Notes: generated by a model from the sequence alone, not told the origin. Positions 36,335 to 45,369 are shown, numbered from the stretch's first letter. The stretch: 64,000 nt of DNA from Vallitalea guaymasensis (GCF_018141425.1 NZ_CP058561.1:4898001-4962000), one strand, 5' to 3'. Translations and numbers: made by a program.

Positions 36335-37819
36335 ATGTTTTTAGGCATAGACCTTGGTACATCTTCGGTTAAACTTATCGCTGTTGATGAAAATGGGCAT
36401 ATATTAGGCGAAAGCGTAAGGGATTATCCTATATATTATCCCCAATTAAACTATGCAGAACAAAATCCAAAAGATTGGTGGTCTGCTACAAAAGAAGCAC
36501 TGAAAGAAATTGTTGATAAGATAGATGTTGAAGTAGATGAAATAGAGTCCATAGGTCTTAGCGGACAAATGCATGGGCTTGTTATATTAGATGAAAATGA
36601 TAATGTTCTCAGACCAGCACTATTATGGTGTGACCAAAGAACACAAAAAGAATGTGACGAGATAACCGAACACTTTGGAAAAGATAAATTAAGAGACTTG
36701 ACAGCTAACAAAGCCTTAACAGGATTTACAGCCCCTAAAATCCTATGGGTCAAGAAAAATGAACCTGAAATATTCAATAAAATAAATAAGATCATGTTAC
36801 CAAAAGATTATATAAATTATAAACTTACAGGAAATTTCTCAACTGATGTCTCTGATGCATCAGGTATGCTACTAGTAGACGTAAAAAATCGAACATGGTC
36901 AAAAGAAGTTCTTGATTTCTTAAGTATCAAGGAAGAAATGCTCCCAAAACTATACGAATCATCTAATAGCGTAGGTAATTTAAAAGACGACCTAAAAAAA
37001 GAAATAGGTATCACTTCAGATATAGTCGTAGCCGCTGGTGCTGGTGACCAAGCAGCAGGAGCAGTAGGGACTGGAGTTGTAGAAGAAGGTACAATCTCAG
37101 TGGCATTAGGTACCTCAGGAGTTGTTTTTGCAGCCCACGATAAGTTTGCTGTTGACGATGAAGCTAGAGTACATTCATTTTGTCACGCCAATAACAAATA
37201 TCACAGCATGGGAGTTATGCTTTCAGCAGCTTCATGCCTAAAATGGTGGGTAGAAGAAGTTAACAAAAATATATCCTTTGACGAATTATTAAAAGAAGCC
37301 ACCAAAATAGAACCAGGAAGCAATGGACTTATATTTCTACCATATCTAATGGGAGAAAGAACCCCTTATCCTGACCCAGACGCAAGAGGATGCTTTGTCG
37401 GTCTCACCATCACACACACAAGAGCGCATATGACAAGAGCTATCCTAGAAGGTGTATCCTTCGGACTAAGAGATTCCCTTGAAATACTTAAAGAACTAGG
37501 TGTACCAATTAAAGAAGTCCGAGTATCAGGTGGCGGAGCCAAAAGTGATCTATGGCGACAAATACTAGCCGATATCTTTGATTGCAACATCAATACCATT
37601 AACACCAATCAAGGACCTGCCTTAGGAGGTGCTATACTAGGATGTGTAGCAACAGGCAAATACGATACTGTTGAACAAGTATGCAACAAATTAATTAAAG
37701 TCACCAATACAATAAAACCTATAAAAGAAAATGTAAAACAGTACAACAAAACATATGAAGTCTACCATGAACTGTACAGTACCCTAAAAAATACTTTTAG
37801 TAAAATAAGCAAAATATAA
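36335..37819 (+). CDS. xylB: Xylulokinase
   Basis: This FGGY-family kinase of 494 residues phosphorylates D-xylulose to xylulose 5-phosphate. The N-terminal phosphate loop is LGIDLGTSSVKL, the substrate-binding motif is GLSGQMHGLVILD with WCDQRT, and the C-terminal ATP domain has VALGTSGVVFAA and VSGGGAKSDLWRQILAD. GAGGAG lies 9 bases before the ATG. It is the last gene of the xylose module and ends at a very strong terminator. Confidence 0.97.
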   Translation: MFLGIDLGTSSVKLIAVDENGHILGESVRDYPIYYPQLNYAEQNPKDWWSATKEALKEIVDKIDVEVDEIESIGLSGQMHGLVILDENDNVLRPALLWCDQRTQKECDEITEHFGKDKLRDLTANKALTGFTAPKILWVKKNEPEIFNKINKIMLPKDYINYKLTGNFSTDVSDASGMLLVDVKNRTWSKEVLDFLSIKEEMLPKLYESSNSVGNLKDDLKKEIGITSDIVVAAGAGDQAAGAVGTGVVEEGTISVALGTSGVVFAAHDKFAVDDEARVHSFCHANNKYHSMGVMLSAASCLKWWVEEVNKNISFDELLKEATKIEPGSNGLIFLPYLMGERTPYPDPDARGCFVGLTITHTRAHMTRAILEGVSFGLRDSLEILKELGVPIKEVRVSGGGAKSDLWRQILADIFDCNINTINTNQGPALGGAILGCVATGKYDTVEQVCNKLIKVTNTIKPIKENVKQYNKTYEVYHELYSTLKNTFSKISKI

Positions 37820-37838
37820 TCTTTAGGAGTTACTGTTT

Positions 37839-37903
37839 AAGCTCTAGGATACCTGTTAGCTAATTATCTAACAGGTATCCTAGAGCTTTATATTGTTTTT
37901 TTT
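37839..37903 (+). terminator. Strong terminator of the xylose module
   Basis: A perfect 21-bp stem joins 37839-37859 (starting AAGCTCTAGGATACC) and 37868-37888, with an 8-base loop. TATATTGTTTTTTTT follows. Confidence 0.88.
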
Positions 37904-37965
37904 CAATTGTGTATTTATCTCTAATGAAAATGATAACAAGTGATAGCCATCAGTTATATAATAAA

Positions 37966-38207
37966 GAAGAAAAAGTGTTTTGTAATTACATTGACGGATA
38001 CTTAAAGCAAAATAGTATATGTATATGTGGAGTAGTGAGGCAGGACGCCGAACCCAGCTTTTAATCTGACAGCCCTACTGGACTGTCAGAAATAATGATG
38101 GACTCGATGTCCATTATTATTTATTGAGATCAGGACGAGCAAGTAGCTGGCGAAACATATACATATACTATTTTGCAATAACCAAGTCAGAACAAAAAAC
38201 TTCTTCT
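37966..38207 (+). ncRNA. Candidate structured RNA, long copy (A)
   Basis: Strand is assigned by analogy, not proven. A perfect 22-bp helix (P1) joins 38007-38028 and 38155-38176. Inside, GGAGTAGTGA leads to hairpin H1, GGC-AGGAC-GCC (38039-38049), then GAAC, then an arm closed by CCAGCT (38054-38059) and AGCTGG (38145-38150). In this copy the arm holds two extra hairpins, CTGACAG/CTGTCAG and a 13-bp AATAATGATGGAC stem, plus a second CAGGACGAG motif. Outside P1, GAAGAAAAAGTGTTTTGT (37966-37983) can partly pair with ACAAAAAACTTCTTC (38192-38206). A near-identical copy lies at 45370-45551. No known family is recognised. Confidence 0.7.
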
Positions 38208-38368
38208 GACTCACTTGCACTAATATCTCTTACATCCAATTTTTTATTTGACTTCCCATTAACAAAGGAGTAAAATTACTATAATTATGTAATTTATCAT
38301 ATTACATTAAATACATAATAAATTACATATATATTGACTAAAATATAAATAAGGCAAGGAGGTATTCA

Positions 38369-39175
38369 ATGAAATTTCTAAATAGATTAGAAAGAAAACT
38401 AGGTAGATTTGCAATAAGAAATCTAATGTTATATATAGTATTATGTAACGCTTTTGTATATATCTTTATGAATTTTGCTCCCATGCAAACAACAATAAAC
38501 TTAGCACTAATACCACAACTAATAAAACAAGGTGAAATATGGAGACTAGTTACTTTTGTATTCTTTCCACCTACCACCAGTATGTTCTTCTTAGTATTCG
38601 TATTATACTTTTACTATATGATTGGCAGTACTCTAGAGCATGAATGGGGAAGCTTCAAGTTCAATATCTATTATTTATTAGGAGTCATAGGAGCTATAGT
38701 AGGAGCATTCATAACAGATACACCAGTATTCAGTTCCTTCTATATTAATTTATCATTGTTCTTGGCATTTGCTAGACTATATCCAGACTACCAAGTATTA
38801 TTATTCTTTATTATACCAGTAAAGATAAAATGGTTGGCATGGTTGGACTGGGCATATTTTGCTTATATAATACTAATGGGTGATTCTTCAGCCAGATTAG
38901 CAGCTATAATGGCACTAATTAATTTCTTTATATTCTTTGGAAAAGAAATAATTACTGGAACAAGAAATACCACAACCAGTTATTATAGAAAAAAACAATA
39001 TAATGCAGGATTAAATAGTAATAAAAAAGCGTATGTTCATAAATGTACTGTTTGTGGAAGAACTGAACTAGATGACAAAAACTTAGAATTCAGATATTGT
39101 TCAAAATGCCATGGCTATCATGAATATTGCATGGACCACCTTCATGATCATGAGCATATCAAAGAAGATAATTAA
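38369..39175 (+). CDS. Rhomboid-like membrane protein with C-terminal zinc-binding tail
   Basis: This 268-residue protein has about six membrane helices between residues 18 and 195 and the rhomboid-fold pattern: an amphipathic GEIWRLVTFVFFP loop after helix 1, then IGSTLEHEWGSFKFNIYYLLGVIGAI. The serine-protease GxSG motif expected in the fourth helix is replaced by INLSLFLAFA, and I see no catalytic His in the last helix, so it is probably a pseudoprotease. The C-terminal 50 residues (CTVCGRTELDD, YCSKCHGYHEYCMDHLHDHEH) form a Cys/His-rich zinc-binding tail. AAGGAGG precedes the ATG. The function is unknown; membrane-protein quality control is one possibility. Confidence 0.72.
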   Translation: MKFLNRLERKLGRFAIRNLMLYIVLCNAFVYIFMNFAPMQTTINLALIPQLIKQGEIWRLVTFVFFPPTTSMFFLVFVLYFYYMIGSTLEHEWGSFKFNIYYLLGVIGAIVGAFITDTPVFSSFYINLSLFLAFARLYPDYQVLLFFIIPVKIKWLAWLDWAYFAYIILMGDSSARLAAIMALINFFIFFGKEIITGTRNTTTSYYRKKQYNAGLNSNKKAYVHKCTVCGRTELDDKNLEFRYCSKCHGYHEYCMDHLHDHEHIKEDN

Positions 39176-39221
39176 TTTAAAATAATATATATAATTAAAA
39201 TAATATAAAGATAAAATATAT

Positions 39222-39267
39222 AGAATAAAAATATCCAATTAAATCTTGGAGTTTTTATTCTTTTTTT
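39222..39267 (+). terminator. Terminator after the rhomboid-like gene
   Basis: AGAATAAAAA with TCCAA pairs with TTGGA and TTTTTATTCT around a 7-base loop (arms 39222-39238 and 39246-39261). Six further T residues follow. Confidence 0.75.
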
Positions 39268-39483
39268 GTCTGTTTCTATTAATTTACTTTCTTAATGTAA
39301 TATATTTCCTTATTTAACTAAATATAATATTGTTTGATGTTTGTATACTTGTGTAATAAGTTGGTTTTATGGTATATTATAAGTGAATATGTGTAATATT
39401 ATACTTGTATTAACATATTTTATTAAAAAAGAGTTGTATTTGTTTGGTGTTTACAATTCTTAAGATAAAAAGGAGGAGCACAT

Positions 39484-42159
39484 ATGTTAAAAAAAGTATT
39501 CAGTAAATCATTTGCTACAATTTTAATTGCTGCCATGATGGCAACTATGGTATTTAATCCTATTAAATCTACAGCACAGGGTATACCATCAATTACGGTA
39601 TCTAAGACTAATGTTACACTAAACAGTTCGCTAGAAGTTACAATAGAAAATGGAAGCCTTAGAGATGATGCTTGGGTTGGATTATATGAGATTGATGTAA
39701 CACCAGACGGTGACCCAACATCAATTTGGTGGAAGTATTTGTCAGAGGTAGGCGTTAATAATGGTAATGGAACATTTACATTAGATTTATCCAGTATCGG
39801 CAGTGACAGGTTCAGACCTTCTGCTAGATATAAACTTGTTCTATTCAATGATGATATAGGAGGATATCCTATAGATGCAAGTGTTAATATCACCCTAGTA
39901 GACGATATCAGAGATGGTGTTGGCGATTTAGAAGTACTAGTAGTGAGTGACGTACATATTGGAGATTCAATAGCGAAAGAAAAATTCAAGAAAGTATTAA
40001 CTAGATCAGAGGAACTATTGACCAATATGGATGGAATACTTATAGCTGGTGACTTTACAGATGCTGGACATAGTAGTGAATACGATAATTTTATGGAAGT
40101 TTATAATCAGTATGCTCCTCAAGATGCATTAAGATTATGGGTGATGGGTAATCATGATTATTGGAATGGATTATTACCTGTTCATGCACAAGATAGATTT
40201 GAAAGTAAGACAGGTGAAAAAATACATTCTCATAAAATATTAGAAGGATATCATTTTATACAAGTAAGTACAGAAGGAAGAGAAACACATGGAAAATTCA
40301 CCGATTCATTGAAAGTATGGCTAAGAGAACAACTAGAAATGTCTGTTGCTGATGATCCATTAAAACCTATTTTTGTCACAGTACATCAGCATATTTCTAA
40401 TACTGTATACGGAAGCCATGAATGGGGAAATCCTGCATTATATGATGTATTGGACGATTATCCACAGGTAATAACTTTTTCAGGTCATTCCCATTATGCA
40501 ATAGATGATGAAAGATCAATTCATCAAAGAGATTTTACTTCAATAGGTACAGCTTCTACAAACTATATGGAATTAGAAAGAGGAAAAATACAAGGGAGTG
40601 TACCACCTGGGGGTAAAGAGTTCAGTGAGGGATTATTGATGAATGTTGATAAAACCACTAATAAGGTAACTTTAAAACGTATGGATTTCTATAATGACAG
40701 AGTAATAAAAGATGATTGGGTAATTGAAGATCCATCAGATAAAACAAAATACATATACACAGACAATCGTGCAGATAGTAGTGAAAATCCATACTTTGAA
40801 GATATAGCTCAACTTGAACTCAATTATATACAGCCAGATACTGTAAGAATTACATTTGACCAAGCCAAAGATGAAGATATGGTCCATTCTTATAAAATTC
40901 AGGCAGTGAATAAAGCAAATGGCAACATTGAGAAAGAGGTTCTAGCTTTTTCAGAGTTCTATAATTATCCTATGCCAGATAAACTATCATTTGATATAGA
41001 TGGATTATCCAGCAATGTGGAGCATGAAATCATAGTTACAGCATTAGATTCATTTGGCAAAGAGAGTTTAGAGCCATTAAAAGGGATTGCAGTAAGACCC
41101 ACTTTAACTCTATCACAAAGTGCAGTAAATATTAATGGAACAATAGAAGTTACATTGAATAATGGAAGAAAAACTCCAGGTAATGAAGACTGGATAGGAT
41201 TATATGAAGAAAATGAAACACCAGATGGTGACCCAAGTTCAATATGGTGGAGAACATTACCTCAATTAGGCATCACAAGTGATAATGGTACATTCACCTT
41301 TGACCCAGCAAATATTCCATCTGATAAAAGAAGTAGATATCATAGTGGACAAAGATACAAATTTATTTTTGCATACGATGACACATATGATATTCAAGCA
41401 AGTAGCGGTTTTGATATAACTCCTGCTACCCTAATCCTTTCAAAAGATACATTTGCACTTGATGAAACAATTGATATAACAATTACTGAGAGCAATGATC
41501 CAACACATACAGATGATTGGATAGGATTATACGAAGAGGGTGAGACTCCAGATGGTAACCCAGTGTCAATTTGGTGGGCAAAATTACCTGACTTAGGAAT
41601 TACAGATGGAGAAGGAACAATTACTTTTGACCCAAAAGATATCATTGTTGATAATAAAGACAGATATAGAGCAAATAGACGATATAAGTTCATTTTAGCA
41701 TATGACGATACATATAGAATTGAAGCAAGTGATTATTTTACTACTTCAGACCCTATACAACAAAATTTGGCTCTTGGTAAACACTGCAGTGCTAGTAGTG
41801 AACAAAATATCTTCCATAAAAATTATCCTTGTAAAGCCAATGATGGAAATATGTCTACTAGATGGTGTGCTAGCAATGGTGATAATAATCATTGGTGGAA
41901 AGTAGATCTGGGAGATAATTATAATATTGCTAAGACACAAGTTGTATGGGAATATGGCGGAGTAGTATATAAATATAAAATAGATGTCTCTACTAATGAC
42001 AGTGATTGGGTCAATGTAGTAGATAAAACCAACAATACTTCAAATATCCAAATACAGGAAGATAATTTTACAGCAAATGCAAGATACGTTAGAATAACTA
42101 TTACAGGTTTAGAAGATGATTGTTGGGCTAGTATCAAAGAATTTAAGATTTTTGAGTAA
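39484..42159 (+). CDS. Secreted calcineurin-like metallophosphatase with beta and discoidin domains
   Basis: This 891-residue exported protein has a signal peptide at 1-32. The two-metal phosphoesterase core (about 148-345) carries Asp156/His158 (VSDVHIG), Asp190 (IAGDFTDAG), Asn213/His214 (GNHDYW), His301 (TVHQH) and GHSH (334-337). A roughly 100-residue beta domain with the signature WIGLYE...PDGDPxSIWW occurs three times: about 35-139, 539-647 and 648-755. A fibronectin-like segment lies between the enzyme and the second copy. A C-terminal F5/8 type C (discoidin) domain (about 760-891) should bind glycan. The substrate could be a phosphorylated polymer or nucleotide outside the cell. AAAGGAGG lies 7 bases before the ATG. 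Confidence 0.9.
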   Translation: MLKKVFSKSFATILIAAMMATMVFNPIKSTAQGIPSITVSKTNVTLNSSLEVTIENGSLRDDAWVGLYEIDVTPDGDPTSIWWKYLSEVGVNNGNGTFTLDLSSIGSDRFRPSARYKLVLFNDDIGGYPIDASVNITLVDDIRDGVGDLEVLVVSDVHIGDSIAKEKFKKVLTRSEELLTNMDGILIAGDFTDAGHSSEYDNFMEVYNQYAPQDALRLWVMGNHDYWNGLLPVHAQDRFESKTGEKIHSHKILEGYHFIQVSTEGRETHGKFTDSLKVWLREQLEMSVADDPLKPIFVTVHQHISNTVYGSHEWGNPALYDVLDDYPQVITFSGHSHYAIDDERSIHQRDFTSIGTASTNYMELERGKIQGSVPPGGKEFSEGLLMNVDKTTNKVTLKRMDFYNDRVIKDDWVIEDPSDKTKYIYTDNRADSSENPYFEDIAQLELNYIQPDTVRITFDQAKDEDMVHSYKIQAVNKANGNIEKEVLAFSEFYNYPMPDKLSFDIDGLSSNVEHEIIVTALDSFGKESLEPLKGIAVRPTLTLSQSAVNINGTIEVTLNNGRKTPGNEDWIGLYEENETPDGDPSSIWWRTLPQLGITSDNGTFTFDPANIPSDKRSRYHSGQRYKFIFAYDDTYDIQASSGFDITPATLILSKDTFALDETIDITITESNDPTHTDDWIGLYEEGETPDGNPVSIWWAKLPDLGITDGEGTITFDPKDIIVDNKDRYRANRRYKFILAYDDTYRIEASDYFTTSDPIQQNLALGKHCSASSEQNIFHKNYPCKANDGNMSTRWCASNGDNNHWWKVDLGDNYNIAKTQVVWEYGGVVYKYKIDVSTNDSDWVNVVDKTNNTSNIQIQEDNFTANARYVRITITGLEDDCWASIKEFKIFE

Positions 42160-42180
42160 TGTAATTAAATAGCTACACAG

Positions 42181-42214
42181 AAAAATAGTTCTGATAAACA
42201 GAACTATTTTTTTT
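42181..42214 (+). terminator. Terminator of the metallophosphatase gene
   Basis: AAAAATAGTTCTG (42181-42193), an ATAAA loop and CAGAACTATTTTT form a perfect stem, and the T run extends to 42214. Confidence 0.88.
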
Positions 42215-42241
42215 ACAGGATGATTCATATAAAATTATTAA

Positions 42242-42436
42242 TTAGTAACAACAATGATGTTTTTTTCTAGGTTTACGTTTTTTGCATATACAATAGCACT
42301 TACATATATACTCTTCATATTTTGGTTTACAATGGCAACATTTTTTACCCCAATCATAATCATCATCACAATCGTAATCCCAATCATAATCGTAGTCATA
42401 GTCGCAATCATAATCATATTTACTATAACGTTTCAT
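42242..42436 (-). CDS. Small Asp/Tyr-repeat, Cys-rich protein
   Basis: This 64-residue protein has two clearly different halves. Residues 7-30 are almost pure alternating Asp and Tyr with a few Cys and Trp (YDYDCDYDYDYDWDYDCDDD). Residues 33-64 are basic and Cys-rich (CCHCKP, ICKCYCICKKRKPRKKHHCC). A strong AAAGGAGG lies 5 to 6 bases before the ATG, so it is very likely translated. It has no signal peptide or membrane helix. Such compositions occur in spore coat and metal-binding proteins; tyrosine and cysteine would suit cross-linking. The DNA is a run of degenerate hexamer repeats (GATTATGATTAT type), so the length may vary between strains. Confidence 0.7.
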   Translation of the reverse strand: MKRYSKYDYDCDYDYDYDWDYDCDDDYDWGKKCCHCKPKYEEYICKCYCICKKRKPRKKHHCCY

Positions 42437-42705
42437 GTCAAACCTCCTTTAGAGCTTGTTCTACTATAATATATGCTTGTACCATTAATATGGTTACACC
42501 TTGTCCTAAAAAATATAAATTAATCATTATATAAGAAAAAATATAAGTCAATTTAAAAAAATATAGTGATAAGTTTATATGAAGTATAAAGAAATAATTT
42601 TTTATATAATAATAATACATAAAATTAGCATGTATAGGATTGTTAAAATTGTAACATATAACAATAAAAGCATTAAACCTTTAAATTATATAATAATATA
42701 AAAAA
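42437..42705. other. Intergenic region between divergent genes
   Basis: This holds the upstream region of the small Asp/Tyr-rich gene. It is extremely AT-rich. No further gene, hairpin with T run, or consensus promoter for the minus-strand gene could be supported. Confidence 0.4.
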
Positions 42706-42760
42706 TTGACAAAAAAGTGAAAATGATTATAATTTCTATGTATTAGCTCTATTGCTAATA
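42706..42760 (+). promoter_or_regulatory. Promoter and inverted repeat upstream of the GT2 gene
   Basis: TTGACA (42706-42711), a 16-base spacer and TATAAT (42728-42733) form a near-consensus promoter. Eight bases downstream, about at the transcription start, TATTAGC-TCTATT-GCTAATA (42741-42760) is a perfect 7-bp inverted repeat, a likely operator or 5' hairpin. The leader to the GT2 start is about 90 bases. Confidence 0.72.
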
Positions 42761-42830
42761 GCAAATATAAAATATATATTTTTGTTTTGGCTACAGTAAT
42801 ATCAAATAAAAGAATAGAAGAGGTGAGAGG

Positions 42831-44168
42831 GTGACGATATTTGCCACGATTATATTTTGTATATATGTAATTTTTCAAATATTGTATTTCATTGTTCCCA
42901 TACAAACTATGTGGAATGATAAAAAATCAAAAGAGGAAAGAATGGAAAACAAAGAACAAGGAATCTCTATATTGATACCTGCATACAATGAGGAACTAGT
43001 GATTAAGAATTGCATTGATGCAGTATTTAATTTAGAGTACAGTAATTATGAGACGATTATAATAAACGACGGTTCTTCTGATAATACCTTACAGATTCTA
43101 CGTACATATCTTGATTTGGAAGTAACCGAAAGAACGAAATCAAATCAATTATCACATAAAATAATTCATAATGTTTTACAATCAAAAAAATATCCAAATA
43201 TATATGTTATAGATAAAGAAAATGGTGGAAAAGCAGATTCTTTAAACGCTGGAATTGAGTATGCACATAATGAGATTTTAATATCCATTGATGCAGACAG
43301 CATGTTAAAAAAAGACTCCCTGAATTATATTAACAATGAATTTGAAGATGAAAGTGTTATAGCAGCAGGTGGTACAGTGCATATTGCTCAAGGAATCAAA
43401 AAAGAAAAAGGGAAAATATTACCTAATTTTGGAATTAAGCCTCTTATTAGGTGTCAAGTCCTACAATATCTAGATAGTTTTTTTATAAGAAAAATAACTC
43501 AAGCTAAATTTGGATCCATGATAGTTATTGCTGGTGCTTTTGGAGCATTTAGAAAAAGTATTTTACTTGAGATTGATGGATATAGAAGTACAGTAGGGGA
43601 AGATATGGATATAACTCTAAAATTACAGAAATATATAAATAAGAGTACAAAAAAACTTCGTTTATTATACATTCCAGAAGCAATTTGTTATACTGAATGC
43701 CCTGCTAATCTAAGAGGTCTATATAAACAGAGATTAAGATGGCAAAGAGCCTTTATTGATTGTGTAGTGGAATATTGGGATTTGCTATTCAAGGGTTTTA
43801 ATAGAATAGTTTCTTATTATTTTTTACTAGATTCATTCATCATAGGGACTTTAACTGCTTTTTCTACTATTTTTATAGCTCTCGATATGGCAATACAGGG
43901 AATCAATACTTATATGCTGATCATTCTTTTTATGATAACAACCCTTATTGCTATTTCACAAGATATATTATGCTTAACAGTAAGTGCCCACTATGGTTTT
44001 GTATACTCCAAGGTGGATTATGTTAAGATAATATTGTTTTTACCATTTGAGGTTTTGATTTATCGACCATTAGGAATGGTATTTACAATAATTGGTACTA
44101 TCTCGTATTTCTTCAATGATCATCATTGGGGTAGTGCAGATAGGATTGGAGAATTTTCAATATCATAA
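42831..44168 (+). CDS. Processive family 2 glycosyltransferase (polysaccharide synthase type)
   Basis: This 445-residue membrane enzyme builds a polysaccharide from a nucleotide sugar. There is one N-terminal helix (about 4-25), then a GT-A domain with SILIPAYNEE (46-55), INDGSSDNT (78-86), DADS (164-167), the catalytic acidic pair in GEDMDITLK (256-264) and the processive motif QRLRW (300-304). About four helices follow at 330-430. This is the architecture of chitin, hyaluronan and poly-N-acetylglucosamine synthases. The GTG start has an AGAGGTGAG site just upstream. The next gene is a membrane acyltransferase, an arrangement reminiscent of icaA and icaC, but no deacetylase is present. Confidence 0.9.
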   Translation: MTIFATIIFCIYVIFQILYFIVPIQTMWNDKKSKEERMENKEQGISILIPAYNEELVIKNCIDAVFNLEYSNYETIIINDGSSDNTLQILRTYLDLEVTERTKSNQLSHKIIHNVLQSKKYPNIYVIDKENGGKADSLNAGIEYAHNEILISIDADSMLKKDSLNYINNEFEDESVIAAGGTVHIAQGIKKEKGKILPNFGIKPLIRCQVLQYLDSFFIRKITQAKFGSMIVIAGAFGAFRKSILLEIDGYRSTVGEDMDITLKLQKYINKSTKKLRLLYIPEAICYTECPANLRGLYKQRLRWQRAFIDCVVEYWDLLFKGFNRIVSYYFLLDSFIIGTLTAFSTIFIALDMAIQGINTYMLIILFMITTLIAISQDILCLTVSAHYGFVYSKVDYVKIILFLPFEVLIYRPLGMVFTIIGTISYFFNDHHWGSADRIGEFSIS

Positions 44169-44211
44169 TTGTGAACTATTTTATAACTATAATTTTAGAG
44201 AGGAAGATTAT

Positions 44212-45297
44212 TTGAATAAGCAACAGGTGGAAAATAGAATTCTGTATTTGGATATATTACGTGTTTTAGCTATATTTGCAGTTATTACAATTCATGTAAC
44301 GGCAATGGATATAATCAAAGTGAAGGATATTGGAAGTTTTGAGTGGTGGGTATCGAATATATTCAATTCAATTTCTAGATGGGGTGTACCAGTATTTTTT
44401 ATGATGAGTGGAGTTCTATTGCTGAACCCTAAAAACAATGAGAGTACATCAGATTTTCTAAAAAAAAGAATAGGAAAGATAGGTATTCCATTAATCGTAT
44501 GGTCTATCATATATTCAATTGCCAAACATTATTTTATAGAAATGGACAAGCCTGAAATTATTACATATCCTAAAATATTATTGACTGATATAATTTTTGA
44601 TAGAGCATATTATCATCTTTGGTTTATATATGTTATTATAACCATTTACTTGATTACTCCCTTTCTGAGAAAGATTATAAAACATTCTAATATCAAAGAA
44701 ATCAGATACCTGCTAATTTTGTGGTTTATATCAACTATAGGGAGTTATACATATCACAGTATATATACTTGTATCCTACATGAAAGATCTTCTTATATCA
44801 GAATATTAGATATACCATTGGTTGGTGGATTTATAGGTTATTTTGTTCTTGGTTACTATCTTAATAAAATTGAGATAACTAAAAAAATAAGGGGAATCAT
44901 TTATTTTATTGCTGGATTAAGTTTTATACTTATCCCCATACTAATATACTCTACTAGCATAGGAAAAACTAAACTCAACGAACAATTTTACAATCATTTC
45001 ATGATTACAACTTTTTTCATCACCATAGGAGTGTTTGTTTTCTTTAGATATAAGAACTTTGATAATATAATACCAGTAAATATGAAAAAACTAATTGTTT
45101 CAATGAGTAATGCAACATTCGGCATCTACTTAGTGCATATGCTGGTTCTAGGCAATATAGTTAATGATATCATTCCAAAAGAAATAAATACAATCATCAA
45201 AGTAATAGCAAGAGTCATACTAACATATATAATCAGCTATTTGATCGTTATGTTAGGAAGATTAAATAAATATTTAAAGAAATATTTATTCCCATAA
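44212..45297 (+). CDS. Acyltransferase family 3 membrane protein
   Basis: This 361-residue protein has about ten membrane helices and the family N-terminus RILYLDILRVLAIFAVITIHVTA, with the conserved His. SRWGVPVFFMMSGVLLL follows. Such proteins move acyl groups onto exported polysaccharides or, like IcaC, help modify the polymer. The TTG at 44212 is chosen because AGAGAGGAAG lies 6 to 8 bases upstream and the family N-terminus begins right after it; the upstream reading frame overlaps the GT2 gene and looks unrelated. It probably modifies the product of the preceding synthase. Confidence 0.87.
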   Translation: MNKQQVENRILYLDILRVLAIFAVITIHVTAMDIIKVKDIGSFEWWVSNIFNSISRWGVPVFFMMSGVLLLNPKNNESTSDFLKKRIGKIGIPLIVWSIIYSIAKHYFIEMDKPEIITYPKILLTDIIFDRAYYHLWFIYVIITIYLITPFLRKIIKHSNIKEIRYLLILWFISTIGSYTYHSIYTCILHERSSYIRILDIPLVGGFIGYFVLGYYLNKIEITKKIRGIIYFIAGLSFILIPILIYSTSIGKTKLNEQFYNHFMITTFFITIGVFVFFRYKNFDNIIPVNMKKLIVSMSNATFGIYLVHMLVLGNIVNDIIPKEINTIIKVIARVILTYIISYLIVMLGRLNKYLKKYLFP

Positions 45298-45369
45298 TAA
45301 TAGATATATTTAAGTTTTTTTAAAAAATATAATTAAATAAAACTGAAATAGCTACTAGTTTACTATATA

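Noticed and set aside
37966..38207. Group II intron domain, 6S RNA, SRP RNA, tmRNA or c-di-GMP riboswitch as explanation of the paired RNA
   Set aside because: None of the conserved cores of these families (domain V hairpin, open 6S bubble, SRP tetraloop region, tRNA-like end, c-di-GMP binding loops) can be found in either copy.
42254..42534. Open frames on the plus strand opposite the Asp/Tyr-rich gene
   Set aside because: They are by-products of the hexamer repeat. Only the minus-strand frame has a strong ribosome binding site.
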